DNA of 36,452 nt from an uncultured Alteromonadaceae bacterium (GTDB lineage: Bacteria; Pseudomonadota; Gammaproteobacteria; Enterobacterales; Alteromonadaceae), in assembly GCA_947501935.1 (NCBI GenBank), contig CANMXU010000037.1:1-36452 (forward strand), read 5' to 3'. The notes beneath the pieces are model-generated. The model ran no database searches. It worked only from the letters and a program-made list of their open reading frames with translations, and was not told where the DNA came from. The position numbers and the translations under genes are program-made. This document shows positions 16,599-24,711 of the stretch, piece by piece. Within the stretch, counting starts at the first letter, position 1. Each line of letters begins with the position of its first letter.

Positions 16599-17150
16599 AT
16601 GAAACTATTATTACTAACGTTCAGTACCTTAATGCTGAGTGCTTGTATGAGCACCGGTGTAAATATTGCCAATAACGAAGCAGAGTGTATTGGTAGCAAT
16701 GCATTACCGGCAACACTTAGAAAAGATTTTGAATTAATTCAAGATACTGCGTTATTAGAAAAGGCTCTAGGCGCACCTAATGCCGGTGGTTTATGTCAAG
16801 GGCAGGTATATCAAAGTAAAAAAGATGTGCAAGTGACTTTATTTAGGGCTTGGAATAGTACTAACCCAAGCAGCAAATTGGGGCCATGGTGGGCATTTGA
16901 GCAACCTGAAGGAAATACTGCTAAATATCGTAGCGATTATGAAATTTGTTATCAGTGGTCTCCTATCGACAGCTTAGTTACTTGTACGTTAAAGCCTAAC
17001 GTTAAAGTAGTGGTTGGTACTGGGCAAAGTGCCACTTGCTCTGAATTTTTAACTTATCCTGTGTCTGCTAAGCAACAAATATATATAAGTGATGCTGAAA
17101 ATGCATTATCAAGCTGTACAGTTTTAGAGAGTCAATTTAGTTGGAAGTAA
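16599..17150 (+). CDS. Protein F: cysteine-rich lipoprotein
   Basis: 183 aa with a classic lipoprotein signal: MKLLLLTFSTLMLSACMS, lipidated Cys16. The mature part has six more cysteines, spaced as three likely disulfide bonds, and a WWAFEQPEG segment. No family recognised. It lies 13 bases after gene E and ends the operon, so it may be the envelope anchor or partner of the other products (inference). Confidence 0.75.
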   Translation: MKLLLLTFSTLMLSACMSTGVNIANNEAECIGSNALPATLRKDFELIQDTALLEKALGAPNAGGLCQGQVYQSKKDVQVTLFRAWNSTNPSSKLGPWWAFEQPEGNTAKYRSDYEICYQWSPIDSLVTCTLKPNVKVVVGTGQSATCSEFLTYPVSAKQQIYISDAENALSSCTVLESQFSWK

Positions 17151-17748
17151 GTTTTTAGCTGCGAGTTATTGAAATTTTCATAACTCAATGGGAAAATTTT
17201 CTAGTAACAAGGCAATATCAGCTTGTTTTTGTTGATTCTGGTGAGTTCGATGTAACAAGCAAGTATTTGAATCTGATCTTTATGTTACCTCGAAATCATC
17301 AAGATTACATTTTTGCGAGGGTTTAAAGTTAATGGCTTGTAAATAGGGGTTTAATAGAAAGTATACTTATTGTGAACAAATAAAATCAATCCGGCTGTAG
17401 TAACCGGTACTGGTATTTTTAGGTGTTATACAGCATTGATTTTAAAGTGTTATTTTGTCTTTCTTCGTTACGTTAAATAATATCGCTTAATTAAAAGCTA
17501 GAGCTACTCTTTGCTATTTCCATAGAAAAACCAGTTTTCACGCGCACCCATATTGTTACAAACGTCTACAAGTTATCGAGCATACCTTGCTCTATACTGA
17601 GTTCAAGCATTACAAGAGCAGGTAAGTATTTAGAACAAAACATCGTTCAACTACTAAGGTTAATTACTTTTTTGGTAGCTAATCACTGGTTCATTGTATT
17701 GATTCTTTAGGCGTAATTATTGCCGTATAAAACGTAATGAGAGGAAAA
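17151..17748. other. 598-base intergenic region before the sulfatase
   Basis: AT-rich and without a convincing ORF. An imperfect inverted repeat near 17165-17186 (AGTTATTGAAA with TTTTCATAACT) could slow or end the A-F transcript but lacks a clear T run. The sulfatase promoter must lie in the right part; I could not place it. Confidence 0.5.
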
Positions 17749-19299
17749 ATGAAAAAACTAATACCCAGTATCGTAGCTGGATTAGCGTTGCTTTCAAGCT
17801 CAGCTTTTGCCAGCACTCAAAAACCCAATATCGTTGTTATCATGACCGATGATGTTGCTCCCTATGACATATCAGCTTATCACCGTGGTTTAGGTGCTGT
17901 AGATACGCCATCAATCGACCGTATTGCTAAAGACGGCATGATGTTAAGTGATTATTACGCACAGCCTAGTTGTACTGCTGGTCGTGCTGCATTCCTTACC
18001 GGTCAATACCCGATAAGAACTGGCCTTACTTCTGTAGGTCAACCGGGTTCTAAAATTGGTGTTAACCAAAAAGATGTAAGTATTGCAACCTTATTAAAAG
18101 ATCAAGGTTATGCTACCGGACATTTTGGTAAAAGCCATTTAGGTGATCGCAATGAATTTCTTCCAACCGTAAATGGTTTTGATGAATTTTACGGTTTCTT
18201 ATATCACTTAAATATGATGGAAATGCCTGAGCAACCAGAATTTCCAAAAGACCCTAACTATGTTGGTCGTCCGCGTAATGTTATTTATGCAACAGCGAGC
18301 ACTAAAGATGACGCAACAGTTCATCCTCGTTGGGGACGTGTAGGCAAGCAAGTAATTGAAGACCGCGGTGAGTTGTTTTCAGAGCGTCAAGAAACTTTTG
18401 ATGACGAAGTATTAGATATGTCTTTACAGTGGATGGAAGACAAGCAGAAAGCGAAAAAACCTTTCTTCTTATTCTTTAACCCTTCACGTATGCACCAAGA
18501 AATTCACGTAAGTGAAGAATGGGCTGGTAAAAGTGGCCACAGTCGTTATGCCGACGGTTTAATGCACCTTGATCACTTAGTTGGTCAAGTACTTGATAAA
18601 ATTGACGACATGGGCGTTAGAGATAATACCATCGTTATGTTTACTAGTGATAACGGTGTTAACTTATCTCATTGGCCAAGTGCTGGTACGGGTTCTTTCC
18701 GTGGTGAGAAAGGCTTAACGTGGGACGGTGGTTTCCGTGTACCTATGTTAGTTAGCTGGCCTGGTAAAATTCCTGCTGGTCAATACAGCGGTGAATTATT
18801 CACAGCAGAAGATTGGTTGCCTACTATCATGGCGGCTACTGGTAAAACTGACGTTAAAGAGCGTTTGAAAAAAGGTGCTAAATTTAACGGTCGTGATTAC
18901 CGAGTTCATATCGATGGCTACAACCAGTTAGACATGTTAACTAAAGGTGCTAAGTCTAAGCGTCGTGAATTTTTCTTCTACGGTGAAAACGACTTAAATG
19001 CTGTTCGTGTTGACCAATGGAAAGTACACTTTGCTTTAAAAGATGAGTGGACTAAAGATAGCGAAAAACTTCCTGCTGGCATGATTATCGACATTAAGTT
19101 AGACCCATTTGAAAGAACACCTGAAACTCAAGGTCACTTCTTATGGCAGAAAGAGAAAACTTGGATCTTACCGCAAATTGCTCCACCATTGATGGGCTAC
19201 GCGAAAAGTATGCAAGCATTCCCACCAAGACAAAGTGGTACTGGTATTGGTGCCGCCGCAATTCTTAATGCGATTGGTAAAAAAGTAGAAGAGAAATAA
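17749..19299 (+). CDS. Secreted sulfatase (type I, formylglycine dependent)
   Basis: About 516 aa. A Sec signal peptide (MKKLIPSIVAGLALLSSSAFA) is followed at once by the sulfatase start KPNIVVIMTDDVAP with the metal-binding DD. The active-site motif PSCTAGR gives Cys75, which must be converted to formylglycine by a maturase not present here. FGKSHLGD, MFTSDNG and RGEKGLTWDGGFRVPM complete the family pattern. It would remove sulfate from sulfated substrates in the periplasm. I chose ATG 17749 rather than 17737 because GAGAGGAA stands 5 bases before it. The CTAGR sequence and the length near 520 resemble arylsulfatase A-like enzymes; the substrate is unknown. It is convergent with the sulfotransferase operon. 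Confidence 0.9.
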   Translation: MKKLIPSIVAGLALLSSSAFASTQKPNIVVIMTDDVAPYDISAYHRGLGAVDTPSIDRIAKDGMMLSDYYAQPSCTAGRAAFLTGQYPIRTGLTSVGQPGSKIGVNQKDVSIATLLKDQGYATGHFGKSHLGDRNEFLPTVNGFDEFYGFLYHLNMMEMPEQPEFPKDPNYVGRPRNVIYATASTKDDATVHPRWGRVGKQVIEDRGELFSERQETFDDEVLDMSLQWMEDKQKAKKPFFLFFNPSRMHQEIHVSEEWAGKSGHSRYADGLMHLDHLVGQVLDKIDDMGVRDNTIVMFTSDNGVNLSHWPSAGTGSFRGEKGLTWDGGFRVPMLVSWPGKIPAGQYSGELFTAEDWLPTIMAATGKTDVKERLKKGAKFNGRDYRVHIDGYNQLDMLTKGAKSKRREFFFYGENDLNAVRVDQWKVHFALKDEWTKDSEKLPAGMIIDIKLDPFERTPETQGHFLWQKEKTWILPQIAPPLMGYAKSMQAFPPRQSGTGIGAAAILNAIGKKVEEK

Positions 19300-19334
19300 T
19301 TTAAACACTAATACATGAGTTGTTTAGATAAAAT

Positions 19335-19371
19335 AAAAATCCGTATTCAGATAATGAATACGGATTTTTTT
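19335..19371. terminator. Bidirectional Rho-independent terminator
   Basis: ATCCGTATTC and GAATACGGAT form a perfect 10-bp stem with a 7-base loop, flanked by A's on the left and seven T's on the right. It lies between the convergent sulfatase and DUF6208-like genes and should act for both strands. Confidence 0.9.
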
Positions 19372-19387
19372 ATACCTGTAAAAAGCG

Positions 19388-20308
19388 TTAAGCTAAATTA
19401 ACGTTTAGTTTTGTTAGCTGTTCAGTGTTGGCATTGCTCGATATTTGTCTAATCGCAAAAGTGCCAGAAACACTTGCCGGTGGGGTTTCTTCTAGTTCCG
19501 ACAATTCACTCCAATAAACGGGTAAGCTGGCTTTATTGTAGATCGAGATATAGGTTCTTTTTTGTGGATATTCCACTGCTGAAACTTGTAACTTTTGCCC
19601 TTTTTTAATGGTGCCATAAGTAAAGGTGGTTTCAGGATTACCGACCGGAAGATAGGTTTTGTTGACCCACTTGGCATTTAACCAATGACGATTTTTTAAG
19701 AACGCATAAGCGTGATAATGCATTGCTAAAAATAACCATGAACGATAGCTTGAAAGCATTTTCAAATATTGTTCATACTGGCCACGTTCTTTTTCACTAC
19801 TTAATGCTGGCAATACACTTTTGTTATCAACCTTAACTTCAGGGAAAGCAGATTGTGCTGTGGTTTCATAGTAGCGTATAGCAATAAAGTAGTTACCTGG
19901 AGTAAGTGATAATTTTCCTGTTGATGCCTCGGCTGCATTTTCACTACTACCAAGGTGAGTAATGGTTTTAAAGTTCATATCATATACCACAGCAGTCCAA
20001 AATTTGGCTGAAGAATTGGCCTGCACTACATCAATATCAATACCTTCACTAACAAAAAACATATCAGAAATGGCTAAGGTGGCATTGCAGTTCCAACGTG
20101 GTCCCATCATCATCATAGCAAACAAGTTATCTTTGCTATTACTGAGCCATCGAGACAAAGGTTGCCAAGCTAAATTTTCGTTAGTGGTTTGTTTTTCTTT
20201 GCCTTTATGCCAAAAAGCCGCTTCTCGGGTATGTCTGGTGGTGCGCACAACCAGTTTATAAAAAACATAAGAACAACATCCTAAGATGAAAGATAGTAGG
20301 TTTTTCAT
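19388..20308 (-). CDS. DUF6208-like protein
   Basis: 306 aa with an N-terminal membrane segment (about 3-22, LLSFILGCCSYVFYKLVV) and a soluble beta-rich body. GPRWNCNATLAISD near 70, GNYFIAIRYYETTAQSAFPEVKVD, LAMHYHAYAFLKNRHWL and the late PVGNPETTFTYGTIKKG recall DUF6208, a family of unknown function that I associate mainly with cyanobacteria. The start overlaps the stop of the upstream sulfotransferase-condensation gene by 4 bases (ATGA) with GAGGAG in front, so the two are translationally coupled and probably function together. Confidence 0.65.
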   Translation of the reverse strand: MKNLLSFILGCCSYVFYKLVVRTTRHTREAAFWHKGKEKQTTNENLAWQPLSRWLSNSKDNLFAMMMMGPRWNCNATLAISDMFFVSEGIDIDVVQANSSAKFWTAVVYDMNFKTITHLGSSENAAEASTGKLSLTPGNYFIAIRYYETTAQSAFPEVKVDNKSVLPALSSEKERGQYEQYLKMLSSYRSWLFLAMHYHAYAFLKNRHWLNAKWVNKTYLPVGNPETTFTYGTIKKGQKLQVSAVEYPQKRTYISIYNKASLPVYWSELSELEETPPASVSGTFAIRQISSNANTEQLTKLNVNLA

Positions 20309-22581
20309 TGGGCTAACTCCTCTAAAGTCATGGTGTAATTGTCGGCTAATCCTAAAGCTTCAAAATTCTTCATCCACTTATTCATTAGCGACTTAATTTC
20401 ATTTTGTGAAATAATTGCTGACGAGTAACGAACATAAATAGTGCACGTTGATTTATAGTCGCGAACAATAAAGTCGATAATATAATCGCGCTGCGCACTT
20501 TGGTCTTGATGTAGGGTAATTTCAACATCTGAAAATTCAGCACCGGCTAATACGTTATAGTCACGCATTGGGTAATAATTTAGGCGAATTGGGCATACTG
20601 AATGCAGTGCTGGCACTTCATCTTTAAGATATAACCAGTCGTAGCTGGTGCCTTTTAATGGCTGACTTTTTAGTTTTTGTTTGAACTCTTTTAATGAGTC
20701 TGTGGTGCCATGCTGCAAATTAATTCCAATTGGAGCATCGCCTGCTATCCAGCCAAGCTGGTCTTCAAAATTATACTTTTCGCTTAATTTACGACGATTA
20801 AAGCGATGAGCTAATACTGGGGCCGAGGTTTTATCGAGCTCGCCAATAGTATGGTACAAAGCCATGGCTATTTGATGAAAGTTATACTTAGGGCGTTTTG
20901 CTTCAATGCTTAACTGACACCTTTGTTCTTTCAGGCTATTTACGGTATTTAACGCTTCATTGGCTAATAATTGTGTTGACCATTCGCCAGAGGGCGATAA
21001 TTCTGGTTGCCAGTTTGCTTTGCTCTTTTCAAGATCATAAGAGTCTTCTAAGAAGAACATTTCGGTTGCGGTATCCATTGATAATTTAGATTGGCGAACC
21101 AGCTTTTCAGGCCACATAAAGTATTGTTGCCACAGCTTTTTATGAAACAACTGAATTGCCCAACCATCTACAATTAAATGATGGAAAAGATAAACCACAT
21201 GGTAATTATGCTCAGCGGTTTTCAGCACTAATACTCGAAATAATAATGATGACGACGGTGAAATCATCGCTTTTGCTTGGCTTTTTAAGGTTGCAATATG
21301 CGTGATCTGTGCGATTTCATTTTCATCACTAATATCATGAAAAATAATCGCACTAGCGGCTAACTCTTTTTCATAATATTGAAAGTAGTTGTCATCTTCT
21401 CTTTGCAAATGACTACGCAATACCGGATGAATTTTCGCTAGGTGATTAAGTGACTGATTAAGCTGGCTCATATCGACATGGGCATTTTCTAAAGTAAGAT
21501 CGTAATGCATTTCTAATAGTAATGAGGTTTGCTCTTTATTGTCTTTACAGAAAATGGCTTGTGCTGGCGTAAGGGCTGAGCGATAGGCATTTGGCAGTTG
21601 GTAGCCTAAGCGGTTTGAAAGCTCTACCGTGGCACGACAAAGTACTTGTTCAGACCACCATGCTTCATTTTTTTTCCATTTCATTTTCATCTTAGTATTC
21701 ACAGATTTGTGCTTATGAAAATTAGGATCTCGAACCCGTTCTTTACTGGTTGATTGGCCATTAACCGCTTGATGTGGGGTTAACATGTTTTCATCAAATG
21801 GCAGCTTTAAAAAGTTACATAAGCGGTTTAGCTCAGGTTCAGCATTGCTAACCAACTCTTCATAACTTAATTCTATACGGCGCTCTTGGGGAATGTTTTC
21901 TAAAAACAGCATCGCATTTTTCATGGTATTTATGTAAGAACCTTCAGCTATTTCTAGGGCTGATTGGCAGGGATTTTCAGGGGTTTTTACATAAGGGGTA
22001 AAGAACGCTGAATCTGCTGTTTCTACCTCACCATTTTGTACTTCGTTATAGTTGTTATTTAAGGTAGTAAATAAATCATGGAAGTTGTTGTCTATTACCG
22101 AGTCAAATAAGTCAAACGGGTGACGTTTTAACACGATATAAATAGGGGCATTGTTTTGCTCTGCGCCCATTTTTTCTGCTCGTTTGAGAATGTCGAGATT
22201 CATTAAATATGAAGGTGATTTATCAACCATGTATTGGTCAGTTAATTGGCTTTGAAACCACTGATAAATTTCTGAAACGGGGGTGTTGTTTTTTTCAAAC
22301 TCACGGATTATTTTTTTTGCTTCTGTTTTTGAACCCAGTAAGCCAGCTGCCGCCTCAGAAACACCTCGACCTAGAATGGTGCCTTTAAATTGCTGCTTAG
22401 CATCGGTTAGATTTTCAAAAGGTAATAAATGTAATTCTGCCGGAGCAAATATTTTTGGATGGTTATTCATCATTGCTTTTAAAAGGGTAGAGCCTGATCT
22501 AACAAAAGTTAGTATGTAAATCATCGGCTTTTTGTTAGTCACGTTGTTGTTTTGCGCTTTATTGTGATTATTTAAATACAC
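20305..22581 (-). CDS. Sulfotransferase fused to an NRPS-type condensation domain
   Basis: About 758 aa from a GTG start at 22581, chosen because AAGGA stands 8 bases before it; a longer frame to 22725 has a hydrophobic AT-rich lead unlike the family. Residues about 18-330 are a PAPS-dependent sulfotransferase: IYILTFVRSGSTLLKAMM holds the 5'-phosphosulfate loop, and later VLKRHPFDLFDSV is the 3'-phosphate motif. From about 345 a condensation-superfamily domain follows, with the catalytic HHLIVDGW at about 467-474 and DQLGWIAGDAPIGINL. No adenylation or carrier domain is present. The protein might join an activated acyl group to an acceptor and sulfate it; the substrate is unknown. First gene of a two-gene unit with the DUF6208-like protein. 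Confidence 0.85.
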   Translation of the reverse strand: MYLNNHNKAQNNNVTNKKPMIYILTFVRSGSTLLKAMMNNHPKIFAPAELHLLPFENLTDAKQQFKGTILGRGVSEAAAGLLGSKTEAKKIIREFEKNNTPVSEIYQWFQSQLTDQYMVDKSPSYLMNLDILKRAEKMGAEQNNAPIYIVLKRHPFDLFDSVIDNNFHDLFTTLNNNYNEVQNGEVETADSAFFTPYVKTPENPCQSALEIAEGSYINTMKNAMLFLENIPQERRIELSYEELVSNAEPELNRLCNFLKLPFDENMLTPHQAVNGQSTSKERVRDPNFHKHKSVNTKMKMKWKKNEAWWSEQVLCRATVELSNRLGYQLPNAYRSALTPAQAIFCKDNKEQTSLLLEMHYDLTLENAHVDMSQLNQSLNHLAKIHPVLRSHLQREDDNYFQYYEKELAASAIIFHDISDENEIAQITHIATLKSQAKAMISPSSSLLFRVLVLKTAEHNYHVVYLFHHLIVDGWAIQLFHKKLWQQYFMWPEKLVRQSKLSMDTATEMFFLEDSYDLEKSKANWQPELSPSGEWSTQLLANEALNTVNSLKEQRCQLSIEAKRPKYNFHQIAMALYHTIGELDKTSAPVLAHRFNRRKLSEKYNFEDQLGWIAGDAPIGINLQHGTTDSLKEFKQKLKSQPLKGTSYDWLYLKDEVPALHSVCPIRLNYYPMRDYNVLAGAEFSDVEITLHQDQSAQRDYIIDFIVRDYKSTCTIYVRYSSAIISQNEIKSLMNKWMKNFEALGLADNYTMTLEELAQ

Positions 22582-22726
22582 TTCAACTTTCCTTATGTTG
22601 ATTATAGTTAATGTCCATATATTTTTAACGATCAGTAAAACCTTTTCGATTAAGAATATAATGTCGTAAATAGCAATAAACACAGGAAGTTTTAAGCTAT
22701 TGTTAACAAGGTTTGTGGAGAGCAAA

Positions 22727-22801
22727 ATGTATGCCGATCAAAATATCTTTATAAATTCAATAGTTACGATCGACGAGCTAGGGCGCATTATCGCTGGGTA
22801 G
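22727..22801 (+). CDS. Putative 24-aa small ORF
   Basis: ATG 22727 is preceded by GTGGAGAG at ideal spacing. The frame runs MYADQNIFIN..., then TIDELGRIIAG, and ends with two consecutive stops (TAG TGA). Its second half is GC-richer than the flanks, unlike random AT-rich spacer. No family is recognised. It may be a real peptide, a leader peptide or the remnant of a gene start. It is divergent from the sulfotransferase gene. Confidence 0.4.
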   Translation: MYADQNIFINSIVTIDELGRIIAG

Positions 22802-23065
22802 TGAAAAAATAAAATTATTTTGTAACAGAAGTGTAGCGATGCTTTTTTGTCGGTATTTTGGCAATAATTATAGTGAAAAGTTTAGTGTCAAAATAAATTT
22901 AGCATAAAATTCATGATCTTATATGTTAATTTTATGTAACGTAAATGTAAATAATACTCAGTAGATAATAAGGCGCGACAAAAGTAGCTTGTAAATGTCT
23001 TTATTGGAAATAAATCAGAAAAGGTTGTTAGGGGTAAGTGGCTGGTTTAGACAATAGAAGTAGAG

Positions 23066-23098
23066 CGGATCATTTAGCCAATAAGGTTAAATGATCCG
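23066..23098. repeat. Long inverted repeat (14-bp stem)
   Basis: CGGATCATTTAGCC (23066-23079) and GGTTAAATGATCCG (23085-23098) pair over 14 bp with one G-T pair and a 5-base loop AATAA. No T run on either side, but it lies downstream of the minus-strand chemoreceptor gene and may end or protect its transcript. Confidence 0.6.
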
Positions 23099-23146
23099 TT
23101 AAGAGAGTTGAACTAAGCTTGCTTGATTTCGGTTATATGAGCTTAT

Positions 23147-23180
23147 ATTTAGTTTGAGCTAAGTTTAGCTCAAACTAAAT
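23147..23180. repeat. Inverted repeat overlapping the chemoreceptor stop codon
   Basis: ATTTAGTTTGAGCT (23147-23160) and AGCTCAAACTAAAT (23167-23180) are perfect 14-bp complements around a 6-base loop. The right arm encodes the last residues of the MCP gene (KFSLS plus stop). A 3' end stability hairpin is likely; there is no T run. Confidence 0.65.
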
Positions 23181-24688
23181 TTACCAACAGACTGCTCTAA
23201 ACGAGCTAATAAAGTAACGAGATGATCACTCGACTCAGAGGTTTGTTGTGCGCCTAAGTTAGTAGTATCAGCAACATCTTTAATGGTTTCAGTATTACTG
23301 CTTATACCTGAAGTGACTGAATTTTGCTGTTCAGCAGCGCTGGCTATTTGCTCATTCATTGCCATGATATTTGATACTGAGTCAGAAACATTAATAAATA
23401 CTTCTTCTACTTTTTTAGTATCAGCCACGCTTAAATAAGCCATGTCTTGGCATTGTTGCATGGTAGCTACTGCGCCGTCGGTATTACTGCGTAATTGGTT
23501 GATCATTTCCTGAATTTCAGCAGTAGAGCTTTGCGTACGTTGTGCTAAGGTTCGCACTTCATCAGCAACTACCGCAAAACCACGACCATGTTCACCCGCA
23601 CGTGCTGCTTCTATCGCAGCATTTAATGCTAATAAATTGGTCTGTTCAGTAATAGCGGTAATAATACTTACCACTGAGCTTATGCTTTCACTGTCGGCTT
23701 CAATACGTTTAATCGCTTCACCTGACGAGGCCACTTCTGTTGCAAGGGTTTCAATGGAAGTAACCGATTTATGCACAGTACTTTTGCCTTTGCTAACGGC
23801 TTGAAAACAGTTTTGTGCGGCATCATTTGCTTGTGCTGATGCACTGGCAATCGCTTCTATAGAGCCACTTAACTCGTAAATCGAATTAACCAATTGCGAA
23901 ACTTCTTCAATTTGCTGATTCACGCCTACTAGAGTATTGCTGGAAATGTCTGAGTTCTGCTGGGCAGCGGCAGACAATTCAGAAACTACAGAATTAACCT
24001 CGTTTACCATGGTGCGTAAACTACTGATCATGTCGACCGTTGACTGCTCAAGGTGAGGGTGATCTAAAGCTATGGCTAAATTACCTTTGGCAATATGGCT
24101 AGCCACTTCTGTGGTTTTTTCCAAAGGCGGAATGGCTGAGCGTAAAGTGATAACAACAAGAGAAATAACTGCGCTCATACATAATAGTGCCAGAAAAATC
24201 ACGAGGTTTTTTACAAAACCAGCAGCATCTCGTAATTGCTCGCCAAAAACCGCACTTTTCTCAATTGGCCATTCCATAAAGTCTTTTACTTTGCTTATTT
24301 CCTCGGAGGTTAAAGTATCTTGGCTGAAGCTATTTAATAACGGCACAAAGACGGTTTCAAAACGTCTGATATCTTCAATGGCTAAATCAACTAACTCACC
24401 ATAACCAAATAAATAAAATAGTTGTAGTTCTGGGGCATAAACTGAGTCGAGCACGGTTTGTGCCCACATTGCAGCATCAGCCCCTAATGGATACAGTTCA
24501 CGCTTGTTAACGGTATTTTGTTGCAGTTTATGATCAATGGTTTTCACCGTAATAATATGATTACGTTCATAATAAGCAAAAGCGGTAACCTTGCCCATAA
24601 TGCGTACACCAAACATTACCACCAATACTGAAATACATGCCGCCCAAATGGTAAATTTTAATTTTTGTTTTAAGGTAAACTTATCCAT
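23165..24688 (-). CDS. Methyl-accepting chemotaxis protein
   Basis: A 507-aa inner-membrane chemoreceptor. First membrane helix at about 12-30, a periplasmic helical sensor of about 130 residues rich in acidic and aromatic positions, second helix about 163-185, then HAMP and a cytoplasmic signalling domain. The hairpin tip EQTNLLALNAAIEAARAGE, followed by GRGFAVVADEVRTLAQRT, is the conserved contact region for CheA/CheW. AGGAG is 8 bases before ATG. Only 23 bases separate it from the upstream FadL-type gene, so they form an operon and the receptor may sense what that porin brings in. Confidence 0.93.
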   Translation of the reverse strand: MDKFTLKQKLKFTIWAACISVLVVMFGVRIMGKVTAFAYYERNHIITVKTIDHKLQQNTVNKRELYPLGADAAMWAQTVLDSVYAPELQLFYLFGYGELVDLAIEDIRRFETVFVPLLNSFSQDTLTSEEISKVKDFMEWPIEKSAVFGEQLRDAAGFVKNLVIFLALLCMSAVISLVVITLRSAIPPLEKTTEVASHIAKGNLAIALDHPHLEQSTVDMISSLRTMVNEVNSVVSELSAAAQQNSDISSNTLVGVNQQIEEVSQLVNSIYELSGSIEAIASASAQANDAAQNCFQAVSKGKSTVHKSVTSIETLATEVASSGEAIKRIEADSESISSVVSIITAITEQTNLLALNAAIEAARAGEHGRGFAVVADEVRTLAQRTQSSTAEIQEMINQLRSNTDGAVATMQQCQDMAYLSVADTKKVEEVFINVSDSVSNIMAMNEQIASAAEQQNSVTSGISSNTETIKDVADTTNLGAQQTSESSDHLVTLLARLEQSVGKFSLS

Positions 24689-24711
24689 ATTTTTCTCCTA
24701 CGCCAGTATGC

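Larger units (their letters stand above)
22582..23164. other. 583-base intergenic region
   Basis: It holds the 5' side of the sulfotransferase gene (minus), the small ORF at 22727-22801, and two long inverted repeats near 23066-23098 and 23147-23180. I saw no other coding potential between 22802 and 23065. Confidence 0.6.

Noticed and set aside
17737..17748. Earlier ATG for the sulfatase
   Set aside because: The GAGAGGAA ribosome-binding site lies between the two ATGs and serves the second, which also gives a normal signal peptide.
22582..22725. 48-residue N-terminal extension of the sulfotransferase-condensation frame to ATG 22725
   Set aside because: Hydrophobic AT-rich translation unlike the family and no ribosome-binding site, whereas GTG 22581 has AAGGA 8 bases upstream.
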